11,479 nt of DNA from WHSM01 sp050701635 (GTDB lineage: Bacteria; Actinomycetota; Actinomycetes; Mycobacteriales; Micromonosporaceae). The stretch is taken from contig JBOGDF010000177.1 of assembly GCA_050701635.1 (NCBI GenBank), positions 1-11,479 of the forward strand. The letters are read 5' to 3'. Positions 1 to 6,213 of the stretch are shown one piece after another (within the stretch, counting starts at the first letter, position 1; each line of letters starts with the position of its first letter). The position numbers and the translations under genes are program-made. Below the pieces are notes generated by a model, which had not been told where the DNA came from, did no database searches, and saw only the letters and a program-made list of their open reading frames with translations.

Positions 1-1
1 G

Positions 2-841
2 CTCACCGCCGCGCCGCACGCCACCACCGTGATGCCCACCACCGGCCCCGGTACGGAGTCCTGGCGGGTGGGCCGCGCCGCGGTGCCCGCCGCCCGGCCC
101 GAGCCGGTCTCGGCGCAGCCACAGGCTGCCAGCTACCCGCCGCAGGCCGGTCTCCCCACCTCGGGGGGCCCCGGCTACCCCGCGGGCGGCGCCGGCTACC
201 CGCCGCCTGGCCGGCCGGGCCAGGCCACCGGTTACCCCGCCACGCCGTCGCGGCGCAGCGGGATGGGCGCCTGGATCTTCGGCGCCGCCGCGATCGTGGT
301 GGCGCTGGTGATGGTGCTCGGCGCGGTCGGCTTCTCCTCCGGCTGGTTCAGCGACGATCCCCCGGCGCCGAAGAAGGCTCCGGCCGAGGCGGCGCCGCGG
401 TTCGAGGTGCAGACGTACACCGGGCAGGGGATGACGCTGCACGTACCGAAGGACTGGAAACGCGTCGACACCAAGGGGTACGTGCAGTTCCACGACCCGA
501 AGGACAACTCCAACTGGCTGCGGATCAACGTCACCCGGGACGGGCGTACCGCGATGAAGATCCTGCAGGCGTCGGACCGCAACTTCGACAAGGGCTGTTG
601 CGGGCTGACCGACTACCAGCGGGTCGCGCTGCGCAAGGCGAGCCTGGCCGGGCATGAGGGCGCCGAGCTGGAGTACACCGCGAGCCGGTCCAACTCCGGC
701 CAGGAGCGGCACGGCATCTGGCGCATGATCGTGGTCGGCGGAAGCAACTACCAGGTCTACATGTCGGTCTCCGCCGCCAGCTTCGACGGCCACAAGCAGG
801 TCTTCGACGAGGCGGTCCGGTCCACGAAGCTGGCCGGCTAG
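2..841 (+). CDS. Single-pass membrane protein with Pro-rich cytoplasmic part and extracellular domain (5' partial)
   Basis: The reading frame is open to the left edge, and no Shine-Dalgarno sequence precedes the GTG/ATG at 29-34, so I take the gene as 5'-truncated. Counting from the GTG at 29: residues 1-75 are rich in Pro, Gly, Ala and Tyr with repeated GYP motifs; SRRSG (75-79) precedes one membrane segment (about 80-106); a Pro/Ala/Lys linker (110-123) leads to a domain of about 150 residues to the stop at 839-841. Basic residues before the membrane segment suggest the C-terminal part is outside. That part contains LHVPKDW (138-144), an adjacent Cys pair (190-191) and alternating short strands. 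It resembles the extracellular C-terminal domains attached to actinobacterial Ser/Thr kinases and other Pro-rich membrane proteins, but no kinase domain lies in the window, so function is left open. The frame ends 2 nt before pmmB, suggesting co-transcription. Confidence 0.75.
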   Translation, partial: LTAAPHATTVMPTTGPGTESWRVGRAAVPAARPEPVSAQPQAASYPPQAGLPTSGGPGYPAGGAGYPPPGRPGQATGYPATPSRRSGMGAWIFGAAAIVVALVMVLGAVGFSSGWFSDDPPAPKKAPAEAAPRFEVQTYTGQGMTLHVPKDWKRVDTKGYVQFHDPKDNSNWLRINVTRDGRTAMKILQASDRNFDKGCCGLTDYQRVALRKASLAGHEGAELEYTASRSNSGQERHGIWRMIVVGGSNYQVYMSVSAASFDGHKQVFDEAVRSTKLAG

Positions 842-843
842 GC

Positions 844-2514
844 GTGCCGTCCGACCTCAGGGCACAGGCGAAAGCCTGGCTCGCCGACGACCCGGACCGC
901 GCCACCCGCGACGAGCTGCGTACGTTGCTCGACGGCCTGCCGGACACCGAAGCCGAGCTGGCGGACCGGTTCGCCGGGCCGCTGCGGTTCGGCACCGCCG
1001 GGTTGCGGGGCCCGCTGCGGGCCGGTCCCAACGGCATGAACCAGGCGGTGGTACGCGGTGCCGCGGCCGGCCTGGTGCGCTGGCTCGACGCGAAGCAGGC
1101 CGCCGGCGCCCTGGTGATCGGGTACGACGCCCGCCACGGCTCGGCCGACTTCGCGACCGAGACCGCCCGGGTGGCCGCCGGTACGGGTCGCCGCGCCCTG
1201 CTGCTGCCCCGCCCCGTCCCCACCCCCGTGCTGGCGTACGCCGTGCGCGCCCTGGACGCCGCCGCGGGCGTGATGGTGACCGCCAGCCACAACCCGCCCA
1301 CCGACAACGGCTACAAGGTCTACCTGGGCGCGGAGCTGGGCGGCCCGACCGGCGCCGGCGCGCAGATCGCACCGCCCGCCGACGAGGAGATCGAGGCGGC
1401 GATCCGGGCCGTCGGGCCGCTGGCGGACGTACCGCTCGGCGAGGTGCACGTGGACGGCGTACTGGGCGACGCGATCGTCGACCGCTACCTCACCGACGCG
1501 GCGGGCGTAGTGGCCGGCGCGACGCCGCGCGAGCTGCGGGTGGCGTACACCCCGCTGCACGGGGTGGGTGGAGCGGTGCTGAGCGCGGCGCTGGAGCGGG
1601 CCGGGTTCGGCCGCCCGGTGGCGGTGCCGGAGCAGGCGGAGCCGGATCCGGAGTTCCCAACCGTGGCGTTCCCGAATCCGGAGGAGCCCGGCGCGATGGA
1701 CCGTGTGATCGCGCTGGCCAGCGAGACCGGCGCCGACCTCGCGCTGGCCAACGACCCGGACGCCGACCGCTGCGCGGTGGCGGTACGCGACTGGTCCGGC
1801 TCCGGTGGGCACCCCATGGTCGACTGGCGGATCCTGCGCGGCGACGAGGTCGGGGTCCTGCTCGCTGACCACCTGATCCGGCGCGGCGTCACCGGCCTGT
1901 ACGCCACCACGATCGTCTCCTCGTCGCTGCTGCGTACGCTGTGCGCCGCCCGCGGGGTGCCGTACGGCGAGTCGCTGACCGGGTTCAAGTGGATCGTGCG
2001 TACCGACGGCACGGCGCCGCTGGCGTACGGGTACGAGGAGGCGCTCGGCTACTGCGTCGCCCCCGACCTGGTACGCGACAAGGACGGCATCACCGCGGCG
2101 CTGCTGGTGTGCGAGCTGGCCGCCGAGCTGAAGTCCGAGGGCCGCGGCCTGGACAACCGGCTCGACGAGCTGGCCCGCGAGTTCGGGGTGTACGCCACTG
2201 ACCAGCTCTCCGTACGGGTTACCGACCTGGGCGAGATCGCCGCCATGATGGACCGGCTGCGGGCGGCGCCTCCGGCCACGCTGCTGGGCGCACCGGCGAA
2301 GTTCACCGACCTGCTGCCGGCCACCGACGGCGTCCGCGTCGCGTCGCCGCACGCCCGCGTCGTGGTACGCCCCTCCGGCACCGAGCCGAAGCTCAAGGCG
2401 TACCTGGAGGTGGTCGAGCCGGTCGGCGACGGCGACGTGGCGGCGGCCCGTACCCACGCGGCGGCGAAGCTGGCCACGCTGCGGATCGAAACCGCCGCCG
2501 CGCTCGGCGGCTGA
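844..2514 (+). CDS. pmmB: Phosphohexomutase-superfamily enzyme, PGM2/PmmB type (phosphomannomutase or phosphopentomutase)
   Basis: A cytoplasmic alpha-D-phosphohexomutase of 556 residues with all four family signatures: the phosphoserine loop TASHNPP with Ser148 (followed by TDNGYKVY), the Mg-binding DPDADR loop (304-309), the sugar-binding GYEEALGY (396-403) and the phosphate-binding RPSGTEPK (509-516). The long size and the form of the Ser loop and the EEALGY...DKDGI segment match the PGM2-like subfamily, which includes vertebrate PGM2, a phosphopentomutase. Bacterial ManB proteins are usually nearer 450 residues. The usual label is phosphomannomutase PmmB, the counterpart of M. tuberculosis Rv3308, which as I recall also lies beside upp. 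Given deoC nearby, (deoxy)ribose-1-P/5-P interconversion is at least as likely; sequence alone does not settle the substrate. The GTG start at 844 lies 2 nt after the upstream stop with no clear Shine-Dalgarno, suggesting translational coupling. It converges with the minus-strand secreted gene, 5 nt between stops. Confidence 0.93.
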   Translation: MPSDLRAQAKAWLADDPDRATRDELRTLLDGLPDTEAELADRFAGPLRFGTAGLRGPLRAGPNGMNQAVVRGAAAGLVRWLDAKQAAGALVIGYDARHGSADFATETARVAAGTGRRALLLPRPVPTPVLAYAVRALDAAAGVMVTASHNPPTDNGYKVYLGAELGGPTGAGAQIAPPADEEIEAAIRAVGPLADVPLGEVHVDGVLGDAIVDRYLTDAAGVVAGATPRELRVAYTPLHGVGGAVLSAALERAGFGRPVAVPEQAEPDPEFPTVAFPNPEEPGAMDRVIALASETGADLALANDPDADRCAVAVRDWSGSGGHPMVDWRILRGDEVGVLLADHLIRRGVTGLYATTIVSSSLLRTLCAARGVPYGESLTGFKWIVRTDGTAPLAYGYEEALGYCVAPDLVRDKDGITAALLVCELAAELKSEGRGLDNRLDELAREFGVYATDQLSVRVTDLGEIAAMMDRLRAAPPATLLGAPAKFTDLLPATDGVRVASPHARVVVRPSGTEPKLKAYLEVVEPVGDGDVAAARTHAAAKLATLRIETAAALGG

Positions 2515-2520
2515 CCGGTT
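2490..2520. terminator. Candidate bidirectional terminator hairpin between convergent genes
   Basis: AACCG (2490-2494) and CCGCC (2495-2499) can pair with GGCGG (2506-2510) and CGGTT (2516-2520), with a 6-nt loop and a 5-nt bulge (2511-2515). The hairpin overlaps the stop codon of pmmB and touches the stop codon of the opposing gene. There is no U-tract, which is common for actinobacterial terminators. The stem is interrupted, so this is tentative. Confidence 0.35.
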
Positions 2521-2975
2521 CAGTTATGGCAGTTGGAGGAGCTCACCCCGTAGCTGTCGCGCCACTCCGACGTCTGGGTGCCGGCGATGGTCTTCCACTT
2601 GAACAGCGCACGAGCCCGCACGCTGTACGTACTACAGGACACAGAGTGTGATTTCGCGATGTCGGAGGAGTCCCATCCGTCGTAGTCGTCCACGGCGCTG
2701 GAGCTGACGGTCACCCACTCACCGCCCTTGTAGATCTGGACCCGGATGTTGCTGACCGCGACCCAGTAGTGGACGGGGCCTGGATCGCGGATGTCCGCCC
2801 AGGCCGTCGCCCTTCCGTCGTCGATGTGGATCCAGAGGCAGCGCGGCAGCTCTGAGCCGTAGCAGCGTTCTCCATAGATGGCGTGACCCGCCTGGGCGGG
2901 CGCGGCGAAGCCGCTCAACACGGCGGCCACAATACCGACGGCCAACAGGCCGGCGAACCCAGGACGTACACGCAT
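2520..2975 (-). CDS. Small secreted protein with four cysteines, function unknown
   Basis: A 151-residue protein with a classical signal peptide: basic start MRVRPG, hydrophobic core at about 8-25, and an AQA|GH cleavage site after residue 29. The mature part of about 122 residues has Cys at 38, 46, 114 and 149 (two possible disulfides), many Trp, Tyr and Ser, and strand-rich stretches such as HYWVAVSNIRVQIYKGGEW. This suggests a small extracellular beta-sandwich fold. I recognise no family or catalytic motif. The start is well supported: ATG at 2975 is preceded on the minus strand by GAGGAAGGG (2990-2982), about 6 nt away. Its stop codon lies 5 nt from that of pmmB. Upstream is a 127-nt gap holding an inverted repeat that could be an operator. 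GC content appears lower than in the neighbours, consistent with later acquisition. It sits between pmmB and upp but has no evident link to nucleotide metabolism. Confidence 0.8.
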   Translation of the reverse strand: MRVRPGFAGLLAVGIVAAVLSGFAAPAQAGHAIYGERCYGSELPRCLWIHIDDGRATAWADIRDPGPVHYWVAVSNIRVQIYKGGEWVTVSSSAVDDYDGWDSSDIAKSHSVSCSTYSVRARALFKWKTIAGTQTSEWRDSYGVSSSNCHN

Positions 2976-3037
2976 GGCGTGCCCTTCCTCGTCGATGAGC
3001 CGGGGCCGCCAGCATGACCAGAGCCACTCTCGGCTTC

Positions 3038-3053
3038 TAACAGCAAGCTGTTA
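3038..3053. promoter_or_regulatory. 16-bp inverted repeat (operator-like) upstream of the secreted protein gene
   Basis: TAACAGC-AA-GCTGTTA is a perfect 7-bp dyad with a 2-nt centre in an AT-rich island. It lies 63-78 nt upstream of the minus-strand start at 2975. On the minus strand, TTAGCG (3062-3057) and TTAGAA (3040-3035) sit at about -35/-10 spacing around it, so a regulator bound here would cover a promoter. A further TAAC at 3059-3062 extends the symmetry. The two-nucleotide loop makes an RNA hairpin less likely than a DNA-binding site, though it also lies about 50 nt past the upp stop. Confidence 0.4.
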
Positions 3054-3102
3054 CGTCGCTAACACGAGCGACCGACGACGAGTGGGCTCGCCGTACCGGT
3101 GG

Positions 3103-3735
3103 TCAGAATCGTGGCATGCCGCCGAACTGGCGGTCGCCGGCGTCGCCCAGACCTGGCACGATGAACGCCTTGTCGTTGAGCCGCTCGTCGATCGAGGCGG
3201 TCACCACCCGCAGCGGCAGCCCGCTCGCCTCCAGCCGGCGCAGCCCCTCCGGTGCCACCAGTACGCACACCACGGTGATGTCGGTGCAGCCGCGGTCGGC
3301 GAGCAGCCGGCAGCAGTGCTCCAACGAGCCGCCGGTGGCCAGCATCGGGTCGAGCACCAGCACCGGCAGCCCGGTCAGGTCCGGCGGCAGCGACTCCAGG
3401 TACGCCCGGGGCTCGAAGGTCTCCTCGTCGCGGGCCAGCCCGACGAAGCCCATCGACGACTCCGGCAGCAGCCCGAGCGCGGCCTCGGCCATCCCCAGCC
3501 CGGCCCGCAGCACCGGCACCAGCAGCGGTGGGTTCGCGATCCGGGTGCCCTCGGTCTGCGTCAGCGGCGTCTGGATCGGGTATTTCTCTACCGCGATGCC
3601 GCGGGTCGCCTCGTACACCAACAGGCTCGACAGCTCGCGAAGCGCGGCCCGGAACACCGCCGGATCGGTGCGCTCGTCGCGCATCGCGGTGAGCCTGGCG
3701 GCGGCGAGCGGGTGATCGACCACGAGTACGTCCAC
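3103..3735 (-). CDS. upp: Uracil phosphoribosyltransferase
   Basis: Cytoplasmic pyrimidine-salvage enzyme that makes UMP and pyrophosphate from uracil and PRPP. Recognisable segments of the 210-residue protein are the N-terminal VVDHPLAAARLT, PPLLVPVLRAG, the PRPP-binding loop LDPMLATGGS (about 128-137) and the C-terminal uracil-binding FIVPGLGDAGDRQFG (about 191-205). Length is normal (about 207-210). I choose GTG at 3735 over the in-frame TTG at 3744. It gives the usual N-terminus, and TAGGTT on the minus strand (3748-3743) is a good -10 box 7 nt upstream, which fits leaderless transcription; the TTG lies inside that box. The gene diverges from deoC, and pmmB lies nearby in convergent orientation, as I recall for mycobacterial pmmB-upp. 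Confidence 0.95.
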   Translation of the reverse strand: MDVLVVDHPLAAARLTAMRDERTDPAVFRAALRELSSLLVYEATRGIAVEKYPIQTPLTQTEGTRIANPPLLVPVLRAGLGMAEAALGLLPESSMGFVGLARDEETFEPRAYLESLPPDLTGLPVLVLDPMLATGGSLEHCCRLLADRGCTDITVVCVLVAPEGLRRLEASGLPLRVVTASIDERLNDKAFIVPGLGDAGDRQFGGMPRF

Positions 3736-3742
3736 GGCCAGC

Positions 3743-3748
3743 AACCTA
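3743..3748 (-). promoter_or_regulatory. Candidate -10 box of upp (leaderless)
   Basis: On the minus strand the hexamer reads TAGGTT, fitting the actinobacterial TANNNT pattern. Seven nucleotides separate it from the GTG at 3735, which places the transcription start at the first base of the start codon. No convincing -35 element is visible. Confidence 0.5.
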
Positions 3749-3809
3749 GCTCATCCCCGCGGCCGGCGGGCTCCGCCCGACGGCAAGCCGGCCACCCCAC
3801 ACCAAGCCG

Positions 3810-3815
3810 TAGACT
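3810..3815 (+). promoter_or_regulatory. Candidate -10 box of deoC (leaderless)
   Basis: TAGACT is a good TANNNT -10 hexamer exactly 7 nt upstream of the ATG at 3823. No Shine-Dalgarno sequence lies between them, so deoC is probably transcribed as a leaderless mRNA. The arrangement mirrors that of upp on the other strand. Confidence 0.6.
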
Positions 3816-3822
3816 CGCGAGT
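3813..3822. promoter_or_regulatory. Perfect 10-bp palindrome at the deoC start
   Basis: ACTCGCGAGT is fully self-complementary. It overlaps the 3' half of the -10 box and abuts the ATG, a position where a bound repressor would block initiation. It may be an operator or a chance palindrome in GC-rich DNA. Confidence 0.3.
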
Positions 3823-4776
3823 ATGACGGCAACGGCGCCAGACACGCTCGCGGGCAGCATCGCGAGCTCCGAGGCATCGCTGCGGAAATTCCTGCACGGG
3901 CTTCCCGGAGTGGACGCCGTCGGCGCCGATCAGCGGGCCGCGATGCTGGCGACCCGCTCGATCAAGACCACCGCCAAGCAGTGGGCGCTCGACCTGGCGA
4001 TCCGGATGGTCGACCTGACCACGCTGGAGGGCCAGGACACCCCGGGGAAGGTACGCGCGCTCGCCGCGAAGGCGAAGCACCCCGACCCCGACGACCCCGA
4101 CTGCCCGTCCGTCGCCGCGCTCTGCGTCTACCCGCACCTTGTGCCCGCGGCCGCCGCGGAGCTGGCCGGATCGACGGTGCATCTGGCGAGCGTGGCGACC
4201 GGGTTCCCGTCCGGGCAGGTGCCGCTCGAGGTCAAGCTGGCCGAGACCCGGGCCGCGGTGCAGGCGGGCGCCGACGAGATCGACATGGTGATCGACCGGG
4301 GCGCGTTCCTGTCCGGCCGCTACCTCGAGGTGTACGACCAGATCCGCGCCGTCAAGGACGCCGCCGGTGCCGCGCACCTGAAGGTGATCCTGGAGACCGG
4401 CGAGCTGGCCACGTACGACAACGTACGGCGGGCGTCCTGGCTGGCGATGCTCGCCGGCGGCGACTTCATCAAGACCTCCACCGGCAAGGTGCAGCCGGCC
4501 GCCACGCTCCCGGTCACCCTGATCATGCTGGAGGCGGTGCGTGACTTCAGAGACCAGACCGGCCGCAAGATCGGGGTGAAGCCGGCGGGCGGGATCCGTA
4601 CCGCGAAGGACGCGATCCGGTACCTGGTGCTGATCAACGAGACCGCCGGCAGCGACTGGCTGGACCCGGACTGGTTCCGGTTCGGCGCGTCCACGCTGCT
4701 CAACGACGTGCTGATGCAGCGCACCAAGATGCGTACCGGCCGCTACTCCGGCCCCGACTACTTCACGCTGGACTGA
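3823..4776 (+). CDS. deoC: Deoxyribose-phosphate aldolase (long, DERA-type)
   Basis: Class I aldolase that cleaves 2-deoxyribose-5-phosphate to glyceraldehyde-3-phosphate and acetaldehyde; cytoplasmic, last step of deoxyribonucleoside catabolism. At 317 residues it belongs to the long form close in size to human DERA (318), not the roughly 220-260-residue short bacterial form. Catalytic motifs are intact: EIDMVIDRGAF with Asp154, LKVILETGE with Lys187, the Schiff-base lysine Lys217 in DFIKTSTGK, and Lys253 in GVKPAGG (equivalents of E. coli Lys167 and Lys201). The C-terminal FRFGASTLL phosphate-site motif is also present. The frame extends upstream, but the ATG at 3823 fits the family N-terminus and the -10 box. 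The tandem stop TGATAA is followed 6 nt after the first stop by an aldehyde dehydrogenase, so the genes likely form an operon in which the acetaldehyde is oxidised. Confidence 0.95.
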   Translation: MTATAPDTLAGSIASSEASLRKFLHGLPGVDAVGADQRAAMLATRSIKTTAKQWALDLAIRMVDLTTLEGQDTPGKVRALAAKAKHPDPDDPDCPSVAALCVYPHLVPAAAAELAGSTVHLASVATGFPSGQVPLEVKLAETRAAVQAGADEIDMVIDRGAFLSGRYLEVYDQIRAVKDAAGAAHLKVILETGELATYDNVRRASWLAMLAGGDFIKTSTGKVQPAATLPVTLIMLEAVRDFRDQTGRKIGVKPAGGIRTAKDAIRYLVLINETAGSDWLDPDWFRFGASTLLNDVLMQRTKMRTGRYSGPDYFTLD

Positions 4777-4782
4777 TAAGCC

Positions 4783-6213
4783 ATGCCTTTCGAGTACGCC
4801 CCGGCGCCCGAGTCGCCGTCCATCGTCGACATCAAGCCGTCGTATGGGCTGTTCGTCAACGGTGAGTTCACCGACGCGTCGGACGGCGGCGGCTTCAAGA
4901 CCGTCAACCCCGCCAGCGAACAGGTGCTCGCCGAGATCGCCGAGGCCGGCCCGGCCGACGTGGACCGGGCGGTGAAAGCGGCGCGGACCGCGTACACCAA
5001 AGTCTGGTCTTCGATGCCGGGCGCGGAGCGGGCGAAGTACCTCTACCGGATCGCCCGGATCATCCAGGAGCGCTCGCGCGAGCTGGCGGTGCTGGAGTCG
5101 ATCGACAACGGCAAGCCGATCCGGGAGTCCCGCGACGTCGACCTGCCGCTGGTCGCGGCGCACTTCTTCTACTACGCCGGCTGGGCCGACAAGCTGCAGC
5201 ACGCCGGCCTGGGCGCCAACCCGAAACCGCTGGGCGTGGCGGCGCAGGTGATCCCGTGGAACTTCCCGCTGCTGATGCTGGCGTGGAAGATCGCCCCGGC
5301 GCTGGCCTGCGGCAACACCGTGGTGCTGAAGCCCGCGGAGACCACCCCGCTGACCGCGCTGGCGTTCGCGGAGATCTGCCAGCAGGCCGACCTGCCGCCG
5401 GGCGTGGTCAACATCCTCACCGGCGCCGGCGATAGCGGCCGCCTCCTGGTCGAGCATCCAGACGTGGACAAGGTGGCGTTCACCGGCTCCACCGAGGTCG
5501 GGCGGGCGATCGCGAAGGCGGTGGCCGGCTCGAAGAAGAAGGTCACCCTGGAGCTGGGCGGCAAGGCGGCGAACGTGGTGTTCGACGACGCCGCGCTGGA
5601 CCAGGCGGTGGAGGGGATCGTCAACGGCATCTTCTTCAACCAGGGTCACGTCTGTTGCGCCGGGTCGCGGCTGCTCGTCCAGGAGTCGGTGTACGACGAG
5701 CTGCTCGGCATGCTCAAGCGCCGGATGGCGTTGCTGCGGGTGGGCGACCCGCTCGACAAGAACACCGACATCGGCGCCATCAACTCCTCCGCGCAGCTGG
5801 AGAAGATCCGCGCCCTGTCCGAGATCGGGGAGTCCGAGGGCGCCGACCGGTGGACCGCCCCGTGCCCGCTGCCGGAGCGGGGCTACTGGTTCGCGCCGAC
5901 GCTGTTCACCGGCGTCTCGCAGGCGCACCGGATCGCGCGCGAGGAGATCTTCGGGCCGGTGCTGTCGGTGCTGACCTTCCGTACCCCCGCGGAGGCGGTT
6001 GAGAAGGCCAACAACACGCCGTACGGCCTCTCCGCGGGTGTCTGGACGGAGAAGGGATCTCGGATCCTCTGGCTCGCCGACAGGCTGCGCGCCGGCGTGG
6101 TGTGGGCCAACACGTTCAACAAGTTCGACCCGGCCAGCCCGTTCGGCGGCTACAAGGAGTCCGGTTACGGCCGCGAAGGCGGTCGCCACGGCCTGGAGGG
6201 GTACCTTGCCTGA
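4783..6213 (+). CDS. NAD-dependent aldehyde dehydrogenase, catalytic partner of an ALDH16-like pair
   Basis: A 476-residue ALDH-superfamily enzyme that oxidises an aldehyde to the acid with NAD(P)+. Functional residues are all present: PWNFP with Asn160, LKPAE with Lys183 and Glu186 (cofactor ribose contact), the Rossmann motif FTGSTEVG, general base Glu257 in LELGGK, and nucleophile Cys291 in GHVCCAGSR. C-terminal EEIFGPV and FGGYKESGYGREGG are normal. It follows deoC by 6 nt with no strong Shine-Dalgarno, suggesting translational coupling, and overlaps the next gene by 8 nt. The order with deoC makes acetaldehyde the natural candidate substrate; this is inference. Together with the truncated homologue downstream it matches the domain order and combined size (about 766 residues) of ALDH16 proteins. 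As I recall them, ALDH16 proteins share such a C-terminal GG.KESG..GG segment before the second domain. Confidence 0.93.
   Translation: MPFEYAPAPESPSIVDIKPSYGLFVNGEFTDASDGGGFKTVNPASEQVLAEIAEAGPADVDRAVKAARTAYTKVWSSMPGAERAKYLYRIARIIQERSRELAVLESIDNGKPIRESRDVDLPLVAAHFFYYAGWADKLQHAGLGANPKPLGVAAQVIPWNFPLLMLAWKIAPALACGNTVVLKPAETTPLTALAFAEICQQADLPPGVVNILTGAGDSGRLLVEHPDVDKVAFTGSTEVGRAIAKAVAGSKKKVTLELGGKAANVVFDDAALDQAVEGIVNGIFFNQGHVCCAGSRLLVQESVYDELLGMLKRRMALLRVGDPLDKNTDIGAINSSAQLEKIRALSEIGESEGADRWTAPCPLPERGYWFAPTLFTGVSQAHRIAREEIFGPVLSVLTFRTPAEAVEKANNTPYGLSAGVWTEKGSRILWLADRLRAGVVWANTFNKFDPASPFGGYKESGYGREGGRHGLEGYLA
6195..6201 (+). promoter_or_regulatory. Ribosome binding site that fixes the TTG start of the second ALDH gene
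   Basis: GGAGGGG lies inside the end of the upstream ALDH gene, 4 nt before TTG at 6206. It is the only strong Shine-Dalgarno sequence in this part of the operon. It supports the unusual TTG start and the 8-nt overlap with the preceding stop at 6211-6213. Confidence 0.65.

Noticed and set aside
838..2457. Long minus-strand open frame opposite pmmB
   Set aside because: The translation has no domain and is a compositional artefact; the plus strand has all four phosphohexomutase motifs.
3736..3744. TTG at 3744 as the start of upp
   Set aside because: It would lie within the -10-like box and leaves no room for a ribosome binding site. The GTG at 3735 gives the usual N-terminus.
2974..3822. Upstream extension of the deoC frame, giving a 600-residue protein
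   Set aside because: The extension lies antisense to upp and looks like shadow-frame sequence. The ATG at 3823 gives the normal DERA length and has a -10 box at leaderless distance.
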